The notes under the pieces: generated by a model
Told to the model about the DNA's origin: nothing
Database searches by the model: none
The model's input: the letters and a program-made list of their open reading frames with translations, nothing else
Shown here: positions 1-7,190 of the stretch, one piece after another
How positions within the stretch are numbered: the first letter of the stretch is position 1
Layout of the letters: every line of letters starts with the position of its first letter
Source of the DNA: Anaerolineae bacterium
Lineage (GTDB): Bacteria > Chloroflexota > Anaerolineae > 4572-78 > J111
DNA: 36,666 nucleotides
Assembly (NCBI GenBank): GCA_020433805.1
Contig: JAGRBZ010000030.1
Coordinates: 1-36,666 of the forward strand
Direction: 5' to 3'
Translations under genes and position numbers: made by a program

Positions 1-1579
1 TCTTGGAGTTAAACACATCATTATGCCAGTTGTTGGCATCGGGATAGTCGGTACACCAGGCCGAACGATAGATATTGGGCTTGTTTTCATCAGGTGACTC
101 CGGATCGAGCGTATCTAAGTAAACGGCCCACTCTTGGTTTTCGATGGTAATTTGGGCTTGGGGGAACGCTTCTTGCCACATGGCTTGAACAACTTGAGCA
201 ATTTGGGCGTGTGACTCAGAGGTGTTGTGGCCCAGCACAACATCGATCCCTTCGCCTTCAGGATAGCCGGCTTCGGCCAGTAGATTTTGGGCTTCTGTAA
301 TTCGGTCGCCGTAATCGGCCAGTAGCTCGGCCCCAATTTCCATGTTGTCGGCTACGTTACCAAATATTCCGGGCGGTACGAACGAGTGAGCCGCGATTTG
401 CTCGCCTTTGATTACGTTGTCAATCAAACTTTGGCGGTCAATCGCCAGGGAGAAAGCCTTACGGACGTTCACATCATCAAACGGTGGCTTCGTTTCCAAA
501 AAGCCATAGTAATAGGTGCAGGTTTTAGGCGCGATATAAAGCTCTTCGCTCAGTACGGGGTCGGTTTTGATGCGATCCATATCGGGGAGAGGCGGTCCCC
601 AACCGGGGTCCGAACCCATAACGTCTATGTCATTGCTTTCATACAGGGCCATTTCGGTTGAAGCTTCGGCAATAATAGGGCCACCGTAGACTTCAATTTG
701 AACATCATCAGCATCAACCCAGAGCGGGCTTTTTTCAATGTAAATGGAAGCGCCGTAGTTGCGCTCTAAAAGGGTGTATGGGCCATTGGTAACGATATTA
801 CCGGGTTCGATCCATTCCTCACCAAACTCATCGATGGCCTCTTGATACAGTGGATAGGCGGTTGTCAGAGCCACGACCGAGGGGAAGTAGGCCGCCGGAG
901 CGGTTAGGGTAAAGACCACCGTTGTATCATCGGGGGCTTCTACACCAACTTCACCCATCAAGGCTTCAACGTCGGCTGTTTCCAGGTCGGCGGTGTTGGC
1001 TTCTTCCGCCCCTTGAATATAGTACAGTACGTAAGCATAATCAGAAGCGGTATTGGGGTCGATGGCGCGTTTAACGGCATAAACCACATCGCCGGCAACA
1101 ACCGGACGCAGCGCTTCGTATTCGCCATCAGCATTGCGGCGAACCCACTGAATGTCATCGCGCAGGTGGAACGTCCACTGCAAGCCGTCTTCCGATACTT
1201 CCCATTCGGTGGCTAATTCCGGTACCACTTGGGCTTCTTCATCAAAACCGGTCAGGCCCACAAACATCTGACGGACAAAGAAGTTTGAGGTGGTATCGGT
1301 TACCAGAGCGGGATCAAGCGTGGGGGGATCGCTACCAACGTTTGTCCGCAGGGTAATGCGATCAAAGGGATCGCCGATCTCGCCGGAACCGGTGGATTCG
1401 GCTTCTGCAGCCGGTTCTTCTTCTGCCGGCTCTTCTTCAACAGCTTCCTCTTGTTCCGCTGCCGATTCCTCCTGCTCTGCCTCATCTGCCGGAGCCGGCG
1501 CGGGTGCAGCGCCACCGCAAGCGACTAAAAGGCTCGACAGGGCAAAAATGGTAAACAATAACGCTATTTTTTTGTACAT
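1..1579 (-). CDS. Oligopeptide ABC transporter substrate-binding lipoprotein (SBP family 5), 3' end outside window
   Basis: Binds peptides or similar solutes outside the membrane and delivers them to an Opp/Dpp-type importer. The frame is open from the ATG at 1579 to base 1 (526 codons) with no stop, so the C-terminus lies beyond the window. A strong AAGGAGGAG ribosome-binding site precedes the ATG. The N-terminus is a lipoprotein signal (MYKKIALLF..., lipobox LVAC, Cys21) followed by an Ala/Pro/Glu-rich linker to about residue 60. The family-5 hallmarks then appear in order: SDPPTLDPAL, a GPYTLLERNY stretch, KPPFDDVNVRKAFSLAIDR, and CTDYPDANNW near the edge. It follows oppD and oppF on the same strand after a 195-bp gap, so it may be cotranscribed or have its own promoter. 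Family assignment is firm; the ligand is unknown. Confidence 0.93.
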   Translation of the reverse strand, partial: MYKKIALLFTIFALSSLLVACGGAAPAPAPADEAEQEESAAEQEEAVEEEPAEEEPAAEAESTGSGEIGDPFDRITLRTNVGSDPPTLDPALVTDTTSNFFVRQMFVGLTGFDEEAQVVPELATEWEVSEDGLQWTFHLRDDIQWVRRNADGEYEALRPVVAGDVVYAVKRAIDPNTASDYAYVLYYIQGAEEANTADLETADVEALMGEVGVEAPDDTTVVFTLTAPAAYFPSVVALTTAYPLYQEAIDEFGEEWIEPGNIVTNGPYTLLERNYGASIYIEKSPLWVDADDVQIEVYGGPIIAEASTEMALYESNDIDVMGSDPGWGPPLPDMDRIKTDPVLSEELYIAPKTCTYYYGFLETKPPFDDVNVRKAFSLAIDRQSLIDNVIKGEQIAAHSFVPPGIFGNVADNMEIGAELLADYGDRITEAQNLLAEAGYPEGEGIDVVLGHNTSESHAQIAQVVQAMWQEAFPQAQITIENQEWAVYLDTLDPESPDENKPNIYRSAWCTDYPDANNWHNDVFNSK

Positions 1580-1638
1580 ACTTAAAACTCCTCCTTTAGT
1601 AGAACTAATAGTAGACTTGCTTATATATGGCTAGCCTG

Positions 1639-1652
1639 TTACATGGATGTAA
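1639..1652. promoter_or_regulatory. 14-bp palindrome upstream of the SBP gene
   Basis: A TTACAT-CC-ATGTAA perfect dyad lies 60-73 bp upstream of the lipoprotein ATG, inside the oppF-SBP gap. On the minus strand TTACAT could be a weak -35 with an AT-rich CATATATAA 17 nt downstream. It could therefore be an operator over an internal promoter that boosts SBP expression relative to the ATPases. The call rests on symmetry and position only. Confidence 0.3.
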
Positions 1653-1774
1653 GTGAGGTTAAGGCAGGCAAGCCAGAGCCGGCAGATCTTCGAAGATAGT
1701 GGTTAGCGTGGGATCGGTCTCATCACCACGACCGCGTGTCTTGTAAAATCTGTCAGCCCTTGACTTGATGCCCT

Positions 1775-2725
1775 TTATGTCCGGCTGGCAGCGACAAAAT
1801 GGCCGGGACTCACTTCGGTCATGGTTGAGTCCCGTTCGGTATAGTCAAAACTAGGATCCATAATCAGCCGCGTACGTGTCTTTTCAATATCGGGATCGGG
1901 AATGGGCACCGCCGATAACAAAACCTTGGTGTAGGGATGAACCGGCTTTTCATACAGATCATTCGTATCGGCCAGTTCGACAATTTTACCACGATACATG
2001 ACCGCCACCCGATCGCAGATGTAGCGAATCATACTCAGGTCGTGGGCAATAAAGAGATAGGTCAGGTTGAACTCCTTCTGCAAATCTTGCAGGAGATTAA
2101 CGACCTGGGCCTGAATCGATACATCCAAGGCCGAAATCGGCTCATCGGCGACAATAAATTCGGGTTGAACAGCCAACGCCCGGGCAATACCAATGCGCTG
2201 ACGCTGACCACCTGAAAATTCATGGGGATAGCGGTTGACGTAGTAGGGGTTGAGGCCAACAATATCAAGCAGTTCCCGCACGCGCTCGCGGCGCGCTTTG
2301 CCGCTTAACAGGCCATGGACTTCCAGCGGTTCGCTAACAATATTCCCGACCGTCATGCGGGGGTTAAGCGAAGCGTAGGGATCTTGAAAGATCATCTGCA
2401 TCCGCCGGCGCATTTTGCGCAACCCTTCGCCCTTCATCGAGGTTAAATCTTGGCCGTCAAGTGTAACCGTGCCGGCGGTGGCCCGATGAAGCTGCAAGAC
2501 CGTGCGCCCTGTGGTGCTTTTACCACTACCGGACTCACCGACTAAACCTAATGTTTCGCCAGGGTAAATGTCAAATGTTACATCATCAACCGCTTTTACG
2601 GCACCGACTTGCTTTTGAAAAAATATCCCTTGGGTGATCGGAAAATGCTTGACCAAATTGCGAACTTGCAGCAGCGGTTGGCCCTTTTTGCCATTTGAGG
2701 CTGAGGTAGCACCATTTACGCTCAT
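1775..2725 (-). CDS. oppF: Oligopeptide/dipeptide ABC transporter ATP-binding protein, OppF/DppF type
   Basis: One of two cytoplasmic ATPases that power peptide import. The 316-residue protein has Walker [10 protein letters not shown] (about 63-71), a Q-loop [12 protein letters not shown], the signature SGGQRQR (171-177), Walker B FIVADEP (190-196) and the switch His in FIAHDLSMI. After the nucleotide-binding domain comes a short oligo-HPY-type tail ([21 protein letters not shown]). This tail lacks the Cys-containing segment present in many OppD/DppD-type tails. The ATG overlaps the oppD stop by 4 bp (ATGA), indicating translational coupling. The length is typical. OppF and DppF cannot be told apart from sequence, so the symbol is a class label. 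Confidence 0.92.
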   Translation of the reverse strand: MSVNGATSASNGKKGQPLLQVRNLVKHFPITQGIFFQKQVGAVKAVDDVTFDIYPGETLGLVGESGSGKSTTGRTVLQLHRATAGTVTLDGQDLTSMKGEGLRKMRRRMQMIFQDPYASLNPRMTVGNIVSEPLEVHGLLSGKARRERVRELLDIVGLNPYYVNRYPHEFSGGQRQRIGIARALAVQPEFIVADEPISALDVSIQAQVVNLLQDLQKEFNLTYLFIAHDLSMIRYICDRVAVMYRGKIVELADTNDLYEKPVHPYTKVLLSAVPIPDPDIEKTRTRLIMDPSFDYTERDSTMTEVSPGHFVAASRT

Positions 2726-3747
2726 TCTTGCATTGCCTCCTCATAAGGTTTTTCTTTTACCGCCTGGCGTAAATCGTACCAGGCCGCTACAAGATGGTCG
2801 GGGTCGCCGTCTTCAACCGGACGCAGGGGGGGCGTCTCCTCCCAACAGCGTGGTGTGGCGTATGGATTGCGAGGGGCAAAGGGATCGCCTACAGGATCAG
2901 CGTGCATATCCGGCGGCGAACCGGAAATTTGCACCAAGCGAGTCGCGCCCTTTTGAACATCCAGACGCGGCAGTGACTTAAGTAACCCCAACGTGTAGGC
3001 ATTGCGCGTATCTTTAAAGACCGACCGCACCGGGCCACGTTCCATAATACGCCCGGCGTACATCACCTGAACCGTATCGGCAATGCCGGCTACGACACCT
3101 AAATCGTGGGTAATCCAGATCATGGCCATGCCCAGTTCATCTTTTAATTTTTTCACCAGCTCGATGATTTGGGCCTGAATAGTTACGTCCAGGGCGGTGG
3201 TCGGCTCATCGGCAATGAGCAACTGCGGGTTGCATGATAAGCCCATGGCGATCATCACCCGCTGGCGCATGCCGCCGGAGAATTGATGGGGATAATCGTT
3301 AAGCCGACGATGGGCATCAGGAATACCAACCATGTCCAGAAGTTCTCCGGCCCGATTTTTGGCTTGCCTATCGTTCATGCCTAAATGCAGTTGTAGGGCT
3401 TCGGTGATTTGTTTGCCGATGGTCAACACCGGATTGAGCGAGGTCATGGGATCTTGAAAAACCATCGCAATTTTTCCACCCCGAATATGGCGAATCTCAT
3501 CATCCGACATCTTAAGCAGGTCCTGTCCTTCAAACAAAACTTGACCGCTTACGATTTTGCCGGGTGGTATGGGGATTAACTTCAGCATCGACAAAGCGTG
3601 AACGCTTTTGCCGCTACCGCTTTCGCCCACAATGCCTAACGTTTCCCCTTCATTAAGGGTATACGTCACCCCATTCACGGCGTGAACAACGCCATCTTGG
3701 GTATGAAAATGGACCACTAAATCTTTAACTTCTAATAAGGCTCCCAT
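2722..3747 (-). CDS. oppD: Oligopeptide/dipeptide ABC transporter ATP-binding protein, OppD/DppD type
   Basis: The partner ATPase of OppF, 341 residues. It shows Walker A GESGSGKS (41-48), Q-loop [17 protein letters not shown], signature FSGGMRQR (156-163), Walker B LLIADEP (176-182) and switch [14 protein letters not shown]. The C-terminal oligo-HPY extension carries [20 protein letters not shown], with only one Cys in the stretch where many homologues have several. The ATG is preceded by an AAAGGAGGAG ribosome-binding site at a somewhat long spacing (about 10 nt). It is the first gene of the oppD-oppF-SBP unit on the minus strand. No permease gene lies upstream, so oppB/oppC are probably beyond the left edge or elsewhere. 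OppD versus DppD is not resolvable. Confidence 0.92.
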   Translation of the reverse strand: MGALLEVKDLVVHFHTQDGVVHAVNGVTYTLNEGETLGIVGESGSGKSVHALSMLKLIPIPPGKIVSGQVLFEGQDLLKMSDDEIRHIRGGKIAMVFQDPMTSLNPVLTIGKQITEALQLHLGMNDRQAKNRAGELLDMVGIPDAHRRLNDYPHQFSGGMRQRVMIAMGLSCNPQLLIADEPTTALDVTIQAQIIELVKKLKDELGMAMIWITHDLGVVAGIADTVQVMYAGRIMERGPVRSVFKDTRNAYTLGLLKSLPRLDVQKGATRLVQISGSPPDMHADPVGDPFAPRNPYATPRCWEETPPLRPVEDGDPDHLVAAWYDLRQAVKEKPYEEAMQE

Positions 3748-4060
3748 GCAAAGGCTTCTCCTCCTTTTCTCTATTCAAATCGGTAGGGCTAACACCGTTT
3801 CTACCATTTCGACGCCGAAGGCCGAGCAATTTTGACAGCGTTTGATTCTAAAAATAAATATTCTGAAGATGTCATGGTTGGGACCAATCCATAAATAGGA
3901 TTCACCACAGAGAACGCAAAGGAGGCACAAAGGGCACAAAGAATTTTGTATTCTCCATATCTTCTTTGTGTGCTTTGTGGTGATTTCCTCAAACAGAACT
4001 CTATGATCTTACTACTCGTCGCATAAAATACCGAAAGCCATCAAGCGACGAAATACTAAC
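3748..4060. other. Intergenic region between oppD and the second SBP gene
   Basis: This 313-bp stretch has no convincing gene. It contains the oppD leader with its GGAGGAG site next to the gene, and the palindromic interspersed repeat at 3901-3982. A 63-codon minus-strand frame here (3801-3992) is just a translation of that repeat and adjoining sequence. I saw no strong intrinsic terminator for the upstream gene in this gap, although the repeat's own hairpin could serve that role. Confidence 0.6.
3901..3982. repeat. Interspersed imperfect palindromic repeat (CACCACAGAG.../...CTTTGTGGTG type)
   Basis: The left arm starts TTCACCACAGAGAACGC and continues with purine-rich CACAAAG units. The right arm, CTTCTTTGTGTGCTTTGTGG..., is its near complement, giving an imperfect hairpin around an ATTTTGTATTCTCC centre. 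From general knowledge, repeats of this CACCACAGAG/CTTTGTGGTG flavour recur as dispersed intergenic elements in many environmental bacterial genomes. They often yield spurious ORFs reading LCALCASF-like peptides, and this is seen here. Only one copy is visible in the window, so its multicopy nature is inferred. Confidence 0.65.
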
Positions 4061-6178
4061 TCAATGTTCTAAAATCGAGACGTATTGAAACTTGGGAATT
4101 TTTAGCGGTGGTATTTCAAACCCTTGCACATACGGTTTCACCAACCAATTTTCAACACCAAAATAAAGGGGAACCCAGGCCGCATCGGTTAAAATCATCT
4201 GTTCCGCTTCTTGGTACAAAGCCAGACGCTCTTCCGCATCCTGGGTGCGACGGGCTTCGTCCAGCAAAGCATCCACTTCGGGATTGCTGTAATTGCCATG
4301 GTTTTGGCTGCTATCGGAATAAAATAGCACTTCCAAGAAATTTTGCGGGTCCGGGTAATCGGCCACCCAACCGAGTTGATATAGTTGATAGGACGGATCG
4401 GGCTGGTTCAAATCTTCCAAAAAATCAGCCCACGGCGTTTGTTCAACGGCTATTTCAACACCCAGGTTTTGCTTGTACGACTCCACAATCGACTCGATAA
4501 TTTGCGGAGCGCGACCGCCTGAGCCGCTAATATTCAGCGTAATTTCCGGAAATTCGGTCACGTCCTCATAAGACGACTCGGCGATTAATTCTAAGGCCCG
4601 TTCCGGATCATATTCAAAATCACTTAAGTTGGGGTTCTCATAACCCGGCATCGTTGGCGGCACAATGCCACTGGCCGCCGGAACATTACCCTGAAACACA
4701 ATCTTAACCATTCGCTGCTTGTCCAAAGCCAGATTAAAAGCCTGTCGCACTTTAGGATCATCAAATGGAGGTTTATTAACGTTAAAGCCCAAGTAGGAGA
4801 CATTCAAATCGGCAGTTGAAAGCAATTCTTCGCTTATGGGATTATTAGGATCGGTGGCCCGGCTTAAGTTATTGGTTCCAATATTTATGGCATCGAAGGT
4901 TCTACCCGACAATCCAAATGAATCAAGGATCTGTTCCAGAACATTTTCCTGTTCGGGCGGAACATAGGCCCCAATAATTTCAAATTCATCCAAAGAAGAA
5001 TCACCGGTAAAATCGGCCGAGGAGAGACGAGTGCCAACCGCTTCAGGCATACTAAAAATAATTTGGCTGCCCGGCCCCGTGTCTGAAGGGGCGGCTCCCA
5101 ATAGCGAAATGGGCTGATCGGTGCCAAGGTTGAGCGCCTCCGACAGAGCCGTAATTAACTGCTCGACCCATTCAACCGAAAGCTCTTCAAAATCAACATT
5201 GGTGAAGATAGCCGCCTGTACCGTATCGCCCTCATAGGCTGCCATCCCGTTAACCGGCGCATCGATGAGATAGGCCACATTTTCTAGGGTAGGTTTAGGA
5301 TCGCGATAATAGTTTTCGTTGCGTTCTAAAAGGATAAGTCCCTCTTCAGGGGCATAAGTCGCTAATTTAAAGGGACCGCTGCCGTTGGGGGCTAAGGCCC
5401 AGTCGGGATCGCTTTCGACATTTTCCTGATCCAGCACATAGGCAGTCGGGTAGGTCATTTTAGCCAGGAAAAAGGCTTTAGGTTCGTCGATGGTTATTGC
5501 CAGGGTGCTGTCGTCTACAACAACAACACCTTCCACTTCGTCTGCGTCGCCCTGTAATTTGGCTCGGCAACCGACAATATCACCCAAGTAGGTATCAGCA
5601 GTCGCGGAACCGGTTGTCGGGTCACAAGCTCGCTCTATTGACCATTTGAAATCTGGTGCCGTAATCGATTTTCCGTCTTGGAATACGGCGTTGTCGCGGA
5701 GGGTAAAGGTATAGACAAGACCATCCTCGGAAATTTCATAACTCTCGGCAACATCGGGGATTAAGTTGAGTTCGTTATCGTAGGCCATCAGACCACTGTA
5801 GATTTCAACCACATATTCCGCCGAGGTAGAGTCGCCGCTTAGATGCGGATCCATAGTGGGAGGTTCGCTACCAGGCAAGACAAAAACCTGGTTCGACGAG
5901 GTTGAACGAGAAGATTCTGCCGGCTTATCTTCAACTGAAGAGCCATCGGCCGAAGACGCATCGCTGCTTTCAGGTACGTCTTCTTCACTTGATAAGGTGT
6001 CATTCTCTCCTGAAGTCGTTTCATTTTCTTCAGACGGTTCACCATCCGCTTCAACAGCGGCGGTGGGTTCTTCTTGAGAACTTCCAAGGCCCTGGGTTAA
6101 GCCACAGGCCAAGGTGGCAATAAGAAGCACTCCAAGAATAAGCAATAGGAGACGGTGTGGGTGTGCGCTTCTAAACAT
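4061..6178 (-). CDS. Oversized oligopeptide ABC transporter substrate-binding lipoprotein (SBP family 5)
   Basis: A second peptide-type solute-binding lipoprotein, about 705 residues. The ATG at 6178 is preferred over a GTG 18 bp upstream because GGAG sits 6 nt before it. The signal peptide is followed by lipobox TLAC (Cys25) and an acidic Ser/Glu-rich linker to about residue 90. Family-5 motifs follow: GSEPPTMDPHLSGD, YTFTLRDNAVFQDGK, NGSGPFKL, then NKPPFDDPKVRQAFNLALDK, and QLGWVADYPDPQNFLEVLF near the C-terminus. Between the two lobes lies an extra segment of roughly 110-120 residues (coding about 4830-5200) that is not usual for the family, which explains the length compared with the usual 500-600. 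It is separated from oppD by about 300 bp and has its own good promoter, so it is probably an independent unit serving the same or a related importer. Ligand unknown. Confidence 0.9.
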   Translation of the reverse strand: MFRSAHPHRLLLLILGVLLIATLACGLTQGLGSSQEEPTAAVEADGEPSEENETTSGENDTLSSEEDVPESSDASSADGSSVEDKPAESSRSTSSNQVFVLPGSEPPTMDPHLSGDSTSAEYVVEIYSGLMAYDNELNLIPDVAESYEISEDGLVYTFTLRDNAVFQDGKSITAPDFKWSIERACDPTTGSATADTYLGDIVGCRAKLQGDADEVEGVVVVDDSTLAITIDEPKAFFLAKMTYPTAYVLDQENVESDPDWALAPNGSGPFKLATYAPEEGLILLERNENYYRDPKPTLENVAYLIDAPVNGMAAYEGDTVQAAIFTNVDFEELSVEWVEQLITALSEALNLGTDQPISLLGAAPSDTGPGSQIIFSMPEAVGTRLSSADFTGDSSLDEFEIIGAYVPPEQENVLEQILDSFGLSGRTFDAINIGTNNLSRATDPNNPISEELLSTADLNVSYLGFNVNKPPFDDPKVRQAFNLALDKQRMVKIVFQGNVPAASGIVPPTMPGYENPNLSDFEYDPERALELIAESSYEDVTEFPEITLNISGSGGRAPQIIESIVESYKQNLGVEIAVEQTPWADFLEDLNQPDPSYQLYQLGWVADYPDPQNFLEVLFYSDSSQNHGNYSNPEVDALLDEARRTQDAEERLALYQEAEQMILTDAAWVPLYFGVENWLVKPYVQGFEIPPLKIPKFQYVSILEH

Positions 6179-6451
6179 TCTTTTCTCCAAATACACATAA
6201 GCCTGGATATATTATTGAATAGTCAAGATAAATTAGGAGATGGTCCGGGAGGCTATTCATATGAAATTTTCGATATTGTATTGTCATTAAACCTAAAAGT
6301 CAAACACTTCGTAAAAACAGCCCTATTATGGTATCATAAAGAAAGTAAGATTAGGATTAGAGAAATCTTCTTACTTTTTACTTCCCCAACACGTGACTAT
6401 CACCTAATTTTTCACCATCTTCGAGACAAGGAATAACCTGGTATTTATAAA
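6179..6451. other. Divergent intergenic region between SBP gene and unknown gene
   Basis: The left half holds the leader and promoter of the minus-strand SBP gene. The right half has an imperfect hairpin (arms AAGTAAGA and TCTTACTT at about 6345-6380). I could not identify a convincing plus-strand promoter for the unknown gene at 6452, though TATTAT/TATCAT-like hexamers occur near 6330. A 93-codon frame across this gap (6155-6436) starts inside the SBP gene and has no ribosome-binding site or recognisable features, so I treat it as non-coding. Confidence 0.5.
6275..6303 (-). promoter_or_regulatory. Sigma-70-like promoter of the oversized SBP gene
   Basis: On the minus strand TTGACT (6303-6298) is followed after exactly 17 nt by TACAAT (6280-6275). 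The predicted transcript start near 6268 leaves a leader of about 90 nt before the ATG at 6178. Spacing and hexamers match the consensus well and the orientation fits the gene. Confidence 0.65.
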
Positions 6452-7093
6452 GTGACGTTAGAAAACGTAAGGCTGTTTATTGAAAATAAGCAATCTATCC
6501 CTAGAGAACAGATCGAGTCACTTATCTCCCATATTCATCAAGTTCCGTTTGCCACAGATCTACTGGAGGTTGATACCCAACTGTGGGGTAGCTTTTGGCA
6601 TTTTGATGTTATTTCTCCGGGTTATACGCTGCCGGCCTCGGAACTGGCCTTGTTAAGAGCTATGCGCTTAGACCATACCTGGGCGGAAGGAACAACCATC
6701 GAGCAGTTTCAGAAAGATTTACACCATGCCGTCATCCAGCCCGAAGCCGGAATATGGTCATGCAGCATCGTTGAGCAGCCTTGTGTGATTATTGCCGCGC
6801 CTGAGCCATCGGGGTTGATTACCGTGGTCTGGTACTGCCTCTCAACCCATAAACTTCATGCCGGATACCGAACAGGCGTGGCTAATTTGCTCCTCCCTGA
6901 CGCTATAGAGCAATGCCCTCCGGCTTTCTTTAACCATTCGCCCCAAAAAGAAACAAAAATTATTCACCATTGGTTAGATGATGAAATTTACCACAATGAT
7001 AACAATCCAACAGGGTCTCTAGCTACGCAACTCGATGCCGAAATCGTGCGTATTCGGGCTTTGACATCATCAACTTTGTCCCAAGCCAGGTGA
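6452..7093 (+). CDS. Hypothetical protein, 213 residues
   Basis: I do not recognise the family. The frame starts with GTG at 6452 and is open for 213 codons. No strong ribosome-binding site is visible; an AAGGA lies about 20 nt upstream, too far to be standard. The protein looks soluble, with no signal peptide and no membrane helix. It is rich in His and Trp (HWLDDEIYHNDNN, WGSFWHFDV), with hydrophobic strand-like stretches IWSCSIVEQPCVIIAA and SGLITVVWYCLSTHKLHAGYRTG suggesting an alpha/beta domain. It precedes the glycogen synthase gene in the same direction with about 100 bp between them and a separate promoter there. Codon use and low overlap with other frames support a real gene. No function is assigned. 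Confidence 0.65.
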   Translation: MTLENVRLFIENKQSIPREQIESLISHIHQVPFATDLLEVDTQLWGSFWHFDVISPGYTLPASELALLRAMRLDHTWAEGTTIEQFQKDLHHAVIQPEAGIWSCSIVEQPCVIIAAPEPSGLITVVWYCLSTHKLHAGYRTGVANLLLPDAIEQCPPAFFNHSPQKETKIIHHWLDDEIYHNDNNPTGSLATQLDAEIVRIRALTSSTLSQAR

Positions 7094-7094
7094 C

Positions 7095-7122
7095 TTGCCG
7101 ACCTTAATAATCATGGTACAAT
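7095..7122 (+). promoter_or_regulatory. Predicted promoter of the glycogen synthase gene
   Basis: TTGCCG (7095-7100), a 16-nt spacer and TACAAT (7117-7122) with an upstream TGG that resembles an extended -10. The transcript would start near 7129, giving a leader of about 60 nt before the ATG at 7191. It starts directly after the stop codon of the unknown gene. Confidence 0.5.
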
Positions 7123-7190
7123 TGGGAAGCACCGTGACCGTCTCCTCTAACACCCGATGAAAACTAACCTGAAGTAAAGGACAACCATTA

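Noticed and set aside
1290..1634. 114-codon plus-strand frame rich in Ser/Ala/Gly
   Set aside because: It is antisense to the Glu/Ala linker and signal region of the lipoprotein at 1-1579; the low complexity is explained by that linker.
3801..3992. 63-codon minus-strand frame with CALCASFAFSV
   Set aside because: It is a translation of the palindromic repeat plus flanks, has no ribosome-binding site and a composition typical of repeat-derived spurious ORFs.
2722..6178. Opp locus as a complete transporter
   Set aside because: No permease (oppB/oppC) frame is present in the window, so completeness cannot be claimed.
6155..6436. 93-codon plus-strand frame in the divergent gap
   Set aside because: It begins inside the signal-peptide coding region of the opposite gene, has no ribosome-binding site or domain, and the region carries the SBP promoter.
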